Counted from the stretch's first letter, positions 45,108 to 54,436 are shown. The stretch: 64,000 bases of DNA from HGM04593 sp045647885 (GCA_045647885.1 JAZRMX010000044.1:1-64000), one strand, 5' to 3'. Made by a program: numbers and translations. Notes: generated by a model from the sequence alone, not told the origin.

Positions 45108-47330
45108 TTATGGTTTAAGGGTGAGTGTTATGTGGGTGCCTTTCGCAGCCTTTGTACCGGGTCTTATGCTTTGGCCTGTTACACGGCCATAACCGTTGAG
45201 GCTTGTCTTGAGCCCGGCCTTTTTCATAAGGAATATGGCATCTTTTGCTCCCATACCTTCTACGTTGGGTACAAATCCGTTGCTTGTTTCTATTTCGCTG
45301 AAGGTTACTTTGTTGCTGTCGTTTTTTGCTCTTCCCCACTCGGGCTCCCTGTACGACGTGCGGTAGTTGTTGTCTATGTCAATGTCCATCTCGTCGAGCA
45401 GGTAGCTCATTGCGTTCATATTACCGTTCTTTATAATGGGCAACAGGCTGTTTATTGTGTCCTTGCCCTCTTTCAGTGAGAGCCTTTCGTTTTTTGCCAT
45501 AATGTTTTCGGCAATCTCTTTGAACACTCTTCCCGATGTCATACCACCCGAACGTGGTGCCTTGTTGTTGACCATCTGTACAATACAGGTGTATTGTGGG
45601 TTCTCGGCAGGGAAGAAACCGCAGAAACTCAGCAGGTAATCTATGGGGCTGTAATTGTAGCTGCCGTTTTTTGCAATGCGTGCCGTGCCTGTTTTTCCTG
45701 CCGATATGAAGTTTGTGGTTTTTGCATAACCGCCGGTTCCATCCTCGGCATTTACCACCTCAATTAGCATTTTGGTAAGCGCCTCTGTGGTTGTGGAGGA
45801 CAATACATCTCTCTTTATAATCTCTCTGGGAAATTCTTCTACAACCTCGCCATCCTTCAGCAGGGCTTTTACAAGGCGAGGCTTAATGAAATCTCCTCCG
45901 TTGGCCACAGTGTTATAGAAGGCTACCATATTTATGGATGTCATCATCGAAGCATAGCCGTAAGAGAGTGATATAAGGTCGCTGTGTGACCAGCTTTTCT
46001 GTGCCGGGTTGGCATAGTATGGTGTGGCTTCGTTGTTTATGAGACGGAAGTTCGTGCGCATTCCCAACTCCTTTAACTTGTCGGTAAAGGCTTGCGGGTT
46101 CTTTTTGAACCCTTGGCTTATAATCTCGCCCATACCAATATTTGAGGAGTATTTGAGTACCTCTGTAATGGTGTAATGTGTGCCGCTGCCGGGTGCCGGC
46201 TTGTGGCTGTCCTCTATGGCGTGTTTCTTTACGAATGCGTAACGGCCACCGTGGTGGGGTACGGAATCCTCGGGTTTTACCACATTCTCCTCAAGGGCTG
46301 CAGCAAGTGCAACTGTCTTGAATATGGAGCCTGGCTCCATAAGGTTACAAAGTGCGAGGTTGGGTGTGTTGCTGTACTCGGTCTGTTCGTTGGTCTCTAT
46401 GTAAACTCCATCGCCCACCTTTGTCAGGTTCACAATGGCTTTTATATCACCGGTCTTTGTCTCCAGAAGTATTGCCCAGCCCGACTTTGCATCGTATTCA
46501 ACAACTCTGCGTCGCAGTGCTTTCTCGCAAATGTCCTGCATTTCAATGTTGAGTGTTGTCTGCACGTCCACTCCGTTCTTTGCCGGGACATCAATCTTCA
46601 GGTTCGATTTCTCTTTTCTTCCCACTCCGTCTTTTCCGCGCAGGAGTGAGTCGTACTTGCTTTCGATACCGAAGTTTACGTTAAACTTTTTTCCGCTCTT
46701 GCTCTCGGTGGCCATAACATCGCCGAGTGTGCTTTTTGCCAGTGAACCGAAAATCTTCTTTCGGTCGATGAACTCTGTCGCAATCAGTCCCGAATAAGCA
46801 ATGGAGAGGTTCATTATGGGCAGTTTCTTTATCTCCTTGTACTGCGAGTAATTTATGTATGTAGGCCCGGGGCACAATGGGTATTTGCGGCGTCCTTTGC
46901 CCTGTTCCCGGTTAAGTTGCAGTCCTTTTCTCAAGTGTGTCTCAAAGGTCGCAGCATTCCAGCTGGGCAATATCTGTGCGAGTCCTTTTGCAAGCTCTTT
47001 TACATCGGCATCCCATATCGAGTCTTTTTTTGCCCTTACTCTTTCCTCTGTTCTTTTGCTGTTGGGGTCGGTGTAGCCGAAGTCTATGAAGAGCCTGTAT
47101 TTCACAAGGCTGCTTACCATAATCTCCCCGTTGTCGCTGAGTATGTTGCCGCGCTTTGCAGGAACTTTCTGGTTGTACTTGAGTCCACGTTCCCTTATTT
47201 CGTTCCAGAAGTCGCGCTCCTTGAACATTACAAAGCCTGCCTTTGTAATGATTACGCCTCCCCAGATGCCGAAAACTATCAGCACAAGGAGGTTGAAACG
47301 GAATATTATATCTTTCTTGAAATAGAACAT
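45108..47330 (-). CDS. ftsI: Septal transpeptidase FtsI (PBP) with C-terminal PASTA domain
   Basis: FtsI cross-links septal peptidoglycan; it works with FtsW. The 740-residue protein has one N-terminal membrane helix (about 11-32), a pedestal region, then the transpeptidase with catalytic Ser335 in S-I-F-K (335-338), SSN (395-397) and KTGT (546-549). One PASTA domain ends the protein (about 675-740: VPNVEGMGAKDAIFLMKKAG), which binds wall fragments. Class-B PBPs with PASTA are common in Bacteroidota. It follows ftsL by 16 nt. Confidence 0.95.
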   Translation of the reverse strand: MFYFKKDIIFRFNLLVLIVFGIWGGVIITKAGFVMFKERDFWNEIRERGLKYNQKVPAKRGNILSDNGEIMVSSLVKYRLFIDFGYTDPNSKRTEERVRAKKDSIWDADVKELAKGLAQILPSWNAATFETHLRKGLQLNREQGKGRRKYPLCPGPTYINYSQYKEIKKLPIMNLSIAYSGLIATEFIDRKKIFGSLAKSTLGDVMATESKSGKKFNVNFGIESKYDSLLRGKDGVGRKEKSNLKIDVPAKNGVDVQTTLNIEMQDICEKALRRRVVEYDAKSGWAILLETKTGDIKAIVNLTKVGDGVYIETNEQTEYSNTPNLALCNLMEPGSIFKTVALAAALEENVVKPEDSVPHHGGRYAFVKKHAIEDSHKPAPGSGTHYTITEVLKYSSNIGMGEIISQGFKKNPQAFTDKLKELGMRTNFRLINNEATPYYANPAQKSWSHSDLISLSYGYASMMTSINMVAFYNTVANGGDFIKPRLVKALLKDGEVVEEFPREIIKRDVLSSTTTEALTKMLIEVVNAEDGTGGYAKTTNFISAGKTGTARIAKNGSYNYSPIDYLLSFCGFFPAENPQYTCIVQMVNNKAPRSGGMTSGRVFKEIAENIMAKNERLSLKEGKDTINSLLPIIKNGNMNAMSYLLDEMDIDIDNNYRTSYREPEWGRAKNDSNKVTFSEIETSNGFVPNVEGMGAKDAIFLMKKAGLKTSLNGYGRVTGQSIRPGTKAAKGTHITLTLKP

Positions 47331-47346
47331 AGCTCTTTATAGGTTG

Positions 47347-47685
47347 TTAGTCAATGGCAAATGGTGCTTGTGTGGCGGCCTTAAGTTCGCTGTTGTTTTC
47401 CTGTATGTATTTTTCAATGTGCGATTGTCTACTCTTTTCCGAGAACTCGCTTTGCATGGTGAGCAGGTCGTAACGGAGGTCTACTCTTGCTTTCTTTAAT
47501 TGTTCAATCTCTCTCTCTTCTTGCAGGAAAGCGTATCTGTTGCTCACATAGATGAAGGCGTAAATAACAATCATTCCAAGCAGGGGAGCGTTGTCGAAAA
47601 ACAACTTGCTGTCGAGGAAACGCCCGCCAAAGAGCATTCCCATCCAACCCTTTTTCCTCTTTTTCTTGTTTTTTATATCGTTCAT
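47347..47685 (-). CDS. ftsL: FtsL-like cell division protein
   Basis: A 112-residue bitopic membrane protein: a basic cytoplasmic tail (NKKKRKKGWMG), one membrane helix (about 33-50) and a heptad-rich coiled coil (about 55-95: LQEEREIEQLKKARVDLRYD). Its place between rsmH and ftsI, and its build, identify it as the FtsL-like partner of FtsQ and FtsB even though sequence is poorly conserved. It overlaps rsmH by 4 nt (ATGA). Confidence 0.85.
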   Translation of the reverse strand: MNDIKNKKKRKKGWMGMLFGGRFLDSKLFFDNAPLLGMIVIYAFIYVSNRYAFLQEEREIEQLKKARVDLRYDLLTMQSEFSEKSRQSHIEKYIQENNSELKAATQAPFAID

Positions 47686-48599
47686 CCCTGTGTCTCCTTC
47701 TTAATTGCAATTCTCAATTTTGCGCTGCGCGAACGTGGGTTGCGCTCCTGCTCCTCGTTGGTGGGTATTATAACCTTCTGCATATCAAATGGAGATGTTA
47801 CCCTGCCGAAGAAATCTTTTTCTACCACGCCTTCTATGTTTCCGCTCTTCATAAAGTTCTTTACAAGGCGGTCTTCGAGCGAGTGGTATGTAATTACCAC
47901 AAGGCGGCCACCGGGTTTCAGCACCTCGCCAGCCTGTTGCAGCATCTCCTTAAGAGCCTCCATTTCGTGATTGATTTCTATGCGCAGTGCCTGGAAAATC
48001 TTTGCAAGCTCTTTTTTCTCGCGTTGGGGCGGGCAGAAGGGCTTTGCAGCCTCTATCAGGTCGCTAACCATACGGAATGGACTTGTAGCTCTTCTCTTCA
48101 CAATGCTGGCTGCAAGCTTGCGTGCGCAGTTGAGTTCACCGTATAGCTTGAAGATACGTGCAAGTTCCTCCTCGGTTGCGTTGTTAAGCAGGTCGGCAGC
48201 TGTGTTGCCTCCGCGCTTGTTCATACGCATATCAAGCGCAGCGTCGAAGCGGAAGGAGAAACCGCGTGTCTCATCGTCGAAATGGTGTCCCGACACTCCG
48301 AGGTCGGCAAGCAGGGCATCAATCTCTGTTGCGTTGTGGTAGCGCAGGAAATTGTATAGGAAGCGGAAGTTGCCGCGTACGAATGTAAAGCGTTTGTCGT
48401 CGGGAGCATTTTTTTCTGCATCCTCGTCCTGGTCGAAACTGTAAAGGTGTCCCTTTTTGCCCAGGCGCGACAATATCTCGCGCGAGTGTCCGCCTCCGCC
48501 GAAGGTAACATCGACGCATATATCGTTCTTCTCAATCTGCATCCCATCAACGCTCTCTTTGAGCATCACCGGGGTGTGGTAAACAAGTTCCTCACTCAT
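47682..48599 (-). CDS. rsmH: 16S rRNA m4C1402 methyltransferase RsmH (MraW)
   Basis: RsmH N4-methylates cytidine 1402 of 16S rRNA. The 305-residue protein shows YHTPVMLKESVDGM at the start, the SAM site DVTFGGGGHSREIL, DLGVSGHHFDDETRGFSFR, and LVVITYHSLEDRLVKNFMK near the end. It overlaps mraZ by 8 nt and ftsL by 4 nt, typical of the head of the dcw cluster. Confidence 0.97.
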   Translation of the reverse strand: MSEELVYHTPVMLKESVDGMQIEKNDICVDVTFGGGGHSREILSRLGKKGHLYSFDQDEDAEKNAPDDKRFTFVRGNFRFLYNFLRYHNATEIDALLADLGVSGHHFDDETRGFSFRFDAALDMRMNKRGGNTAADLLNNATEEELARIFKLYGELNCARKLAASIVKRRATSPFRMVSDLIEAAKPFCPPQREKKELAKIFQALRIEINHEMEALKEMLQQAGEVLKPGGRLVVITYHSLEDRLVKNFMKSGNIEGVVEKDFFGRVTSPFDMQKVIIPTNEEQERNPRSRSAKLRIAIKKETQG

Positions 48600-49056
48600 T
48601 GTTGCCTCCTTTCTCTGCGGTCATAATTTTTTCAAGCTCGCTGCTGAACTCCTCGGGGCTCATAAACGGCTTGTCGAGCTTTTCTTTTGCCCAAATCTCT
48701 ATGGTGTCGTCCATTCCAATGAACCTTACCTCCTGCTCTATTGCCACCATCTTCATATAGCGTTTGGGGAGCAAAATGCGGCCGTTGCTGTCTATGTGCA
48801 ATTCCTCCACGTCGGCCACAAATTGGCGGAAAATCATTTGGTGCTTTGCGTTCCACTTGTCGAGACGGCTGCGCAACAAGTTTAGTTGCTCGTTCCAGCT
48901 GTCGAGGGGGTAGAGGACAAGGCAATCCTGGTAAACATCCTTGCGTAACATAACTATGTCGCAGGCTCCGGCCTGTAACGTGCGACGGAAGCAAGCGGGC
49001 AGGAATACCCTTCCCTTGCTGTCTGTCTTTGCCTCTATGTTACCAATGAAACGCAT
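48592..49056 (-). CDS. mraZ: Transcriptional regulator MraZ
   Basis: MraZ is a DNA-binding protein with two SpoVT/AbrB-like repeats that represses the dcw operon. The start is ATG 49056 (MRFIGNIEAKTDSKGRVFLP). The 154-residue product has repeat one at about 1-50 (DSKGRVFLPACFRRTL) and repeat two at about 80-125 (DSNGRILLPKRYMKM). Its likely operator, tandem TGGGGAATTG repeats, lies 40-60 nt upstream. It begins the 14-gene minus-strand cluster. Confidence 0.95.
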   Translation of the reverse strand: MRFIGNIEAKTDSKGRVFLPACFRRTLQAGACDIVMLRKDVYQDCLVLYPLDSWNEQLNLLRSRLDKWNAKHQMIFRQFVADVEELHIDSNGRILLPKRYMKMVAIEQEVRFIGMDDTIEIWAKEKLDKPFMSPEEFSSELEKIMTAEKGGNNE

Positions 49057-49095
49057 ATTTTCTTGCCAATATATATAATCTGGTTCAAAAATACA

Positions 49096-49115
49096 CAATT
49101 CCCCACAATTCCCCA
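49096..49115 (-). promoter_or_regulatory. Tandem MraZ-box operator upstream of mraZ
   Basis: Two perfect head-to-tail 10-bp repeats, on the minus strand TGGGGAATTG twice. MraZ boxes in other bacteria are TGGGN repeats spaced by 5 nt, which fits exactly. Candidate -7 boxes flank them: TATTTTTG at 49086-49093 and a weaker AATCTTTG at about 49124-49131. Confidence 0.75.
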
Positions 49116-49291
49116 CCATAAAACAAAGATTATTTTTTGTAAAGTTTTCAACAGGTTGTTAATAGTTCTATTGCTTTGAAAATAAATCTTTTGTTCGTGG
49201 TGGTTGGTGGTGGGGCGTGTGGGTGTTTTTTATGGATATTTTTTGTGTTGGTGAATGCCTTTTGTAATGTTTTTTGGTTAGGATTTTGTTT

Positions 49292-49317
49292 GTAGGGGCG
49301 CACCGGTGTGTGCGCCC
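49292..49317 (+). repeat. REP-type palindrome, copy 1
   Basis: GTAG (49292-49295) followed by a hairpin with arms GGGCGCA (49296-49302) and TGCGCCC (49311-49317) and an 8-nt loop. The 5' GTAG next to a GC-rich stem is the hallmark of REP elements. Copies 2 and 3 lie near 61.0-61.2 kb in the opposite orientation. Confidence 0.75.
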
Positions 49318-49514
49318 GATAACACCCACTGAGGTAATGTTTTAAATAAACCGGCACCGTTAAAGAATATAGATAGAAACAAAGAATAGCCGATAATAAC
49401 ACTGCGAACTAAAAACAAGAATAAAACATAGGAGTGCACTAATGTTGGCCCTTTTGCCACACTTGTATTTTGGGTGGGCACGCTACTACGATAAAATCCC
49501 TTAATTTGTTGCAT

Positions 49515-49541
49515 AAAAAAGCCACCCTTTTTGTGGGTGGC
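49515..49541 (-). terminator. Terminator of the C1 peptidase gene
   Basis: On the minus strand GCCACCC and GGGTGGC pair around a 7-nt loop, followed by six T. It lies about 25 nt after the stop codon. Confidence 0.85.
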
Positions 49542-49566
49542 TTCTCTTGTAATTTATCGGTATTGT

Positions 49567-50973
49567 TTATTCTTCGGTAGTAAACATAGGGTCCCAAGCG
49601 GGGAGCATAGTGGGTTTCTCCTCAAGAACCTTCAGCACCTTTTCGGGAGCATATTTCTTGTTCACCACAAGGCGGAACATATACTCGTCGAACCATTTGT
49701 CGGTTATTATGAGTGTGCCTTTGTAGCCGCTTGCTGCGCCCCAGCTGTTCTCTACCTGCCATTTTACTGTTTTGCCGTTCTCGTCAATATCAACGGCTTT
49801 AAGAGTCATAGCGTGTGAAGAACCGCTGTCGAACGACATTACTCTTTCTCTCTTGTCCATTGTGAACTCTATGCCGAACAACTCGCCATAGTTGTAGTTG
49901 TTGAGGTCGAGTGTTCCGCGCTTGCTGTCGAGGTACTTGCCTACGTCACAAGAAAAATACATCATTGTGCTGTCCTTTATTGATGCAATCGCCATCTGCT
50001 TGATATCCTCAAGAGGGAGGTTTACATAAAGCCAGTTGTGGCCGTCGTATGTGTGGCGGTCACACTCAATTTCATAGCTTTTCCAGTAGGGGCGTGTGGG
50101 GTCGTTCATAAGCATCACGAAGTCGTTCTGCAGGTCAATGCCAATAAACTTGTCGTAGAAGCTTTTGGGGGTATATTTTTGCGGTGCTTCGCGGTACTTG
50201 CCGTTTGCATCCTTGGGTGCCCACTCAAACTCGGTAGGGGGCACGCCGTACACCTGTGCAAGCATTTTGTAAACAACCTTTAGCTGCTCTTTTTTCATAG
50301 CAAGCAACTCCTTCTCCTTTGCGCCATCGGCTGCTGCAGCACGCAGGCGTATACCGAATTCACGCAATTTTCTTATAAGCAGGGCGTTGAAGGCGTCGGT
50401 GTGGTTGCTGGTGTATGTCTCGCGCATTGCATCTTTGGGTACAATACCATATTTTGCAACGAGGTCGGCAACGCCGGTGAAGGTACCTCCGTCGCTCAAT
50501 GGGTTCTTGAAGAGCCACTCAACCATACGGTCGTCCTGTGCCTTTTTACGTGTGTCGATAATTCCCTGCAGGAACATATTGGACTTCTCCAACTGGTCGA
50601 AGAAGAAGTTGTATATTTGTGAGAATTCAAAGCCTTCGAGTTTCTGCTCGGCAATCATTTTTGCGCGCATAACGTTCATACCGGTGAAGAGCCAGCAGCG
50701 TCCCGACGATTCCTGGTTGGTGATGCCCTTCGACTCCACGCTGTTGCTGAAGTATGTGTTCAGCTCGCTAAGGTTTTCCTGGTTTACCGAAAGGGTTTTT
50801 ACAGAGTTTGCAAGCATTATGTTCTGTAATGCTTTCTCTGTTGTTGTGGGTTTGTAGCTTGCGCTAATCTCTTTGAGCATCGCGTCGTCGATGCTGCCGT
50901 TTGCGTTTTGTGCGGTTGCTCCGCCGGCAATAAGTGCCGCAACGAGGAGCGTTGCCGTTTTAAGGTGTTTCAT
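49567..50973 (-). CDS. pepC: Exported C1-family cysteine peptidase (bleomycin hydrolase/aminopeptidase C-like)
   Basis: A papain-fold peptidase of the C1B group, which trims amino acids from peptides. The start is ATG 50973, 18 codons into the longest frame, since it opens a signal peptide (VAALIAGGATAQ, cleavage about residue 22). The product is 468 residues. The catalytic set is intact: Cys93 in NQESSGRCWLF (Gln88 the oxyanion residue), His387 in SSHAMTL and Asn409 in ENSWG. Cytosolic relatives lack a signal peptide, so this version probably acts in the periplasm on imported peptides, which would fit the SusCD/protease locus in the same window, though they are not linked. Confidence 0.92.
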   Translation of the reverse strand: MKHLKTATLLVAALIAGGATAQNANGSIDDAMLKEISASYKPTTTEKALQNIMLANSVKTLSVNQENLSELNTYFSNSVESKGITNQESSGRCWLFTGMNVMRAKMIAEQKLEGFEFSQIYNFFFDQLEKSNMFLQGIIDTRKKAQDDRMVEWLFKNPLSDGGTFTGVADLVAKYGIVPKDAMRETYTSNHTDAFNALLIRKLREFGIRLRAAAADGAKEKELLAMKKEQLKVVYKMLAQVYGVPPTEFEWAPKDANGKYREAPQKYTPKSFYDKFIGIDLQNDFVMLMNDPTRPYWKSYEIECDRHTYDGHNWLYVNLPLEDIKQMAIASIKDSTMMYFSCDVGKYLDSKRGTLDLNNYNYGELFGIEFTMDKRERVMSFDSGSSHAMTLKAVDIDENGKTVKWQVENSWGAASGYKGTLIITDKWFDEYMFRLVVNKKYAPEKVLKVLEEKPTMLPAWDPMFTTEE

Positions 50974-50997
50974 AATTTCTTGTGTTTTTATTTTTTG

Positions 50998-51005
50998 CGA
51001 ATATA
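50998..51005 (-). promoter_or_regulatory. Possible -7 box of the C1 peptidase gene (TATATTCG)
   Basis: Minus-strand TATATTCG, one mismatch from TAnnTTTG, stands 24 nt before the ATG, in the 44-nt gap after mfd. Confidence 0.35.
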
Positions 51006-51017
51006 GTACAATTTTTT

Positions 51018-54000
51018 CTAAATGCATAGTTTTACGGCTCTTTGCATCTCATTCATAAAGGTGAGTGCCGTCTCCACATTCTTCACGTTGTTTATGGTTA
51101 TTATGCAACGGCCGTCGGCCTCTTTTAGCTGGCACTTGAAGGGGCTTGTGTGTACGTAGGTGAGTATGTGCCCGAACTGCTCTCCCTCGTAGAATTTCTT
51201 GTTTTTTCCGTCTACAAAGAAGATGTTCATACGCCCGCCCTTCAGGTACATTTTCTCTATGTTCAGCTCTTGTGCCTTGTGGCGCAGGCTCACCATCTTC
51301 ATAAGCTCCTCGGCAGCCTCTGGTATTTCGCCGAAACGGTCCTTCAGCCTTGTGCGGAATGCCTGTATTTCGTTTTCGTCGTTAAGTGAGTCGAGCTCCC
51401 GGTATAAGAGTATTCTCTCGTTGCTGTCGGGAACATATATTGCGGGCAGGAGCAGTTCTAGGTCGCTTTCGACGAAACACTCTTTCACGAGTAGCTCGTT
51501 GCTGTTCTCCTCTTCGGCAAGTATGTCGGCAAACTCATCCTCTTTTAGTTCGAGCACTGCCTCGGCGAGAATTTTTTGGTATGTCTCGTAGCCAAGGTCG
51601 GCAATAAAACCACTCTGTTCCGCGCCCAGCAGGTTGCCCGCACCGCGTATGTCGAGGTCCTGCATTGCAATGTGCATTCCGCTGCCAAGGTCGCTGAAAC
51701 TCTCTATAGCCTCGAGGCGGCGGCGCGCGTCGGTGGTGAGGTTTTCTCGTGGTGGGGTGAGCAGGTAGCAGAATCCCTTGCGCTTTCCTCGTCCCACACG
51801 GCCACGCATCTGGTGCAGGTCGCTAAGTCCAAAATGCTGTGCTTGGTTTATTATTATTGTATTCACGTTGGGTATGTCTATACCATTCTCCACAATAGAG
51901 GTTGCAATGAGTACGTCGTAGTCGTGATTTATGAAGGCGTACAGAATTTTTTCGAGCTCGGCAGGCTCCATCTGTCCGTGTCCTATGCAGACACGTGCGT
52001 CGGGCACGGCGCGTTTTATCATATTCTCGAGCTCACGCATATTTGATATGCGGTTGTTTATGAAGAATACCTGTCCGTTGCGGCTCAATTCAAAACTTAT
52101 GGCCTCTTTTATTACCTCGGCATCGAAGGTCTGAATCTCGGTGTGTATGGGGTAGCGGTTAGGTGGCGGTGTCTGTATCATAGAGAGGTCGCGCGCTCCC
52201 ATTATGGAGAATTGCAGGGTACGGGGTATGGGGGTGGCTGTCAAAGTAAGGGTATCAACACTCACTTTGAACTGTCGCAGCTTCTCCTTCACTGCAACGC
52301 CGAATTTCTGCTCCTCGTCAATGATGAGCAATCCCAAGTCCTTGAACTTTACATCCTTGCCTGTGAGGCGGTGAGTGCCTATCACAATGTCCACTTTACC
52401 CTCCTTTATGTCGTCGAGAACTTTTTTGGTGGTTGCCGTGTTGCGTGCGCGGCTCAGGTACTGTACGTTACAGGGGAACTCTTTCAGGCGCTCTTTGAAT
52501 GTGAGGTAATGCTGGTATGCAAGTACTGTTGTGGGTACAAGCACGGCAACCTGCTTGCCGTCTGTGGCTGCCTTGAAGGCGGCTCTTATGGCAACCTCGG
52601 TTTTGCCGAATCCTACATCGCCACAGATGAGGCGGTCCATAGGACGGCTGCGCTCCATGTCCTTCTTCACCTCGTTGGTGGTTTTTCTCTGGTCGGGGGT
52701 GTCTTCGTATTTGAAGCTTGCCTCAAGCTCGGTCTGCAGGTAGCTGTCGGGTGAGAAGGCAAAGCCCTTCTCCTTGTAACGTTGCGAGTAGAGCTTTATG
52801 AGGTCGCGCGCAATGTCCTTTATCTTTTTCTTTGTGCGCTCCTTTATGCGTTCCCACGCACCAGTGCCCAGTTTGTTTACGGTGGGGGCATCGCCCTCCT
52901 TTCCGCGGTATTTCGATATCTTGTGCAGATTGTGTATGGAGACGAATACAATATCGTCGTTCTTGTATATAAGCTTTATGGCCTCTTGCACACCATTGGC
53001 TGTGGGTATGCGCACAAGCCCGCCGAATTTTCCTATTCCGTGGTCAATGTGTACTATATAGTCGCCCGTCACAAATTCCTTTAACTCCTTAAGGGTGAGC
53101 GCGACCTTGCCGCTACGTGCGCGTTCGCTGCGCAGGCGGAAATTGTGGAAGCGGCCGAACAACTGGTGGTCGGTGAACATTGCCACCCGTAGAGTGTTGT
53201 CGCAAAATCCCTCGTGTATGGTCTTTTCTACCGGGGTGAACGGGATATTGTCGCCCCTCTCCTCGAAGATTGTCTTCAGGCGTTGTGCCTGGTTACCATT
53301 GTCGGTGAGCAGAATGAGCTTGTATCCTCTCTTTATATAGTCGCCAAGTGTGCTGCTCACAAGGTCGAAATCCTTGTGGAACAATGGCTGGGGCTGTGTC
53401 TCGAACTTTACTTTTGTGCCTGTGGCATTTGCTGCGGTGCGCATCTCCCAGTGCTTTACACTGCGTGCGTAGCTTTCAAGTTCGGCAGCGGTCATAAGGT
53501 CGGGCATCTGCGGCAGTTCGCTCTCCGACAGTTTTGCCTGCATGGAGAACCCTTCGGTGCGTAGTTTCTCTATACTGCCTTTTACAAATTCAATATCCTT
53601 TGTTATGAAAATGGCATTCTTGGGCAGGAAATCTGTTATTGGCACGCTCTCGTGCCCGGTAACTTTGGGCACAATCGTAGCCTCACCGCATTTCTCGCGT
53701 GAGAGCTGTGTTTCAACCTCAAATGTTCTTATGCTTTCAACCTCGTTACCGAAAAAGTCAATGCGGTAAGGGTACTCCGAAGAGAAGGAGAAGATATCAA
53801 CAATGCTGCCTCGCACGGCAAATTCTCCCGGCTCGTAAACGTATGTAACCTCCTTGAACTTAAGAGCAGTTAGTCTTTTCTCAATCTCTGTACGTTCAAC
53901 AACATCGCCCACCGCAATATTCAGTGTCTTTTCCTCAAGGTCGCTCTGCGATGCAACCTTTTCGGCAAGTGCTTCGGGGTGCGTGATTATGGTGAGCCCC

Positions 54001-54362
54001 TCTTTGCGTCGTCGGCCTGTGAGGCGGCTCATTACCTCGGTGCGCAGTATGCGGTTCGCGTCGTCGGCGTGTCCGTATTTCATTGCCCGGCGGAACGACG
54101 AGGGAAAGAACAGGGTGTTCTCTTCGCCGCACACCTGTACAATGTCGTGGTAGAAGTATCCGGCTTCGTCGGCATCGTTCATCACCACAAAGAAGGTCTG
54201 CTCGGGTGCGCGTTGCTTAAGACCGCACATTACCACCGCTGCGGCGCTTCCTGTGAGCCCTTCAATATATGCACGCTTCTTACTGCCTTCCTCGCGCAGT
54301 TGCATAAGGGCATCCACACCGGGGTGTGTCGCATATAGCTGTTGAATATCTTTTGTTGTCAT
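51018..54362 (-). CDS. mfd: Transcription-repair coupling factor Mfd
   Basis: Mfd removes RNA polymerase stalled at DNA lesions and recruits the UvrABC nucleotide-excision machinery. The 1114-residue protein has UvrB-like domains (about 1-380), the RNA-polymerase-interaction module (GDYIVHIDHGIGKFGGLVRI, near 445), and an SF2 helicase with DRLICGDVGFGKTEVAIRAA, LIIDEEQKFG, LTATPIPRTLQFSI, IVENGIDIPNVN and QMRGRVGR. The C-terminal TRCF domain ends the protein. The gene lies 44 nt upstream of the C1 peptidase on the same strand. Confidence 0.97.
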   Translation of the reverse strand: MTTKDIQQLYATHPGVDALMQLREEGSKKRAYIEGLTGSAAAVVMCGLKQRAPEQTFFVVMNDADEAGYFYHDIVQVCGEENTLFFPSSFRRAMKYGHADDANRILRTEVMSRLTGRRRKEGLTIITHPEALAEKVASQSDLEEKTLNIAVGDVVERTEIEKRLTALKFKEVTYVYEPGEFAVRGSIVDIFSFSSEYPYRIDFFGNEVESIRTFEVETQLSREKCGEATIVPKVTGHESVPITDFLPKNAIFITKDIEFVKGSIEKLRTEGFSMQAKLSESELPQMPDLMTAAELESYARSVKHWEMRTAANATGTKVKFETQPQPLFHKDFDLVSSTLGDYIKRGYKLILLTDNGNQAQRLKTIFEERGDNIPFTPVEKTIHEGFCDNTLRVAMFTDHQLFGRFHNFRLRSERARSGKVALTLKELKEFVTGDYIVHIDHGIGKFGGLVRIPTANGVQEAIKLIYKNDDIVFVSIHNLHKISKYRGKEGDAPTVNKLGTGAWERIKERTKKKIKDIARDLIKLYSQRYKEKGFAFSPDSYLQTELEASFKYEDTPDQRKTTNEVKKDMERSRPMDRLICGDVGFGKTEVAIRAAFKAATDGKQVAVLVPTTVLAYQHYLTFKERLKEFPCNVQYLSRARNTATTKKVLDDIKEGKVDIVIGTHRLTGKDVKFKDLGLLIIDEEQKFGVAVKEKLRQFKVSVDTLTLTATPIPRTLQFSIMGARDLSMIQTPPPNRYPIHTEIQTFDAEVIKEAISFELSRNGQVFFINNRISNMRELENMIKRAVPDARVCIGHGQMEPAELEKILYAFINHDYDVLIATSIVENGIDIPNVNTIIINQAQHFGLSDLHQMRGRVGRGKRKGFCYLLTPPRENLTTDARRRLEAIESFSDLGSGMHIAMQDLDIRGAGNLLGAEQSGFIADLGYETYQKILAEAVLELKEDEFADILAEEENSNELLVKECFVESDLELLLPAIYVPDSNERILLYRELDSLNDENEIQAFRTRLKDRFGEIPEAAEELMKMVSLRHKAQELNIEKMYLKGGRMNIFFVDGKNKKFYEGEQFGHILTYVHTSPFKCQLKEADGRCIITINNVKNVETALTFMNEMQRAVKLCI

Positions 54363-54428
54363 AACTTCTTATTGTTCCATAGCAAGACTGCGGAAAACGG
54401 GTTCCCCCCGAATTCCGCTCTTTCTTTG

Positions 54429-54436
54429 CAAAAATA
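54429..54436 (-). promoter_or_regulatory. mfd -7 box (TATTTTTG)
   Basis: Minus-strand TATTTTTG matches TAnnTTTG and is 66 nt before the mfd ATG. No clear -33 element was found. Confidence 0.45.

Larger units (their letters stand above)
49120..49566. other. Non-coding stretch between mraZ and the C1 peptidase
   Basis: No convincing gene. The stretch is T-rich on the plus strand, contains one REP-type hairpin (49292-49317) and the terminator of the peptidase gene (49515-49541). Short open frames here have no codon bias and run through the hairpin, so they are not called. Confidence 0.6.

Noticed and set aside
49148..49514. Two small minus-strand frames between mraZ and the C1 peptidase
   Set aside because: No codon bias, overlap with each other and with a REP hairpin and a terminator; no family.
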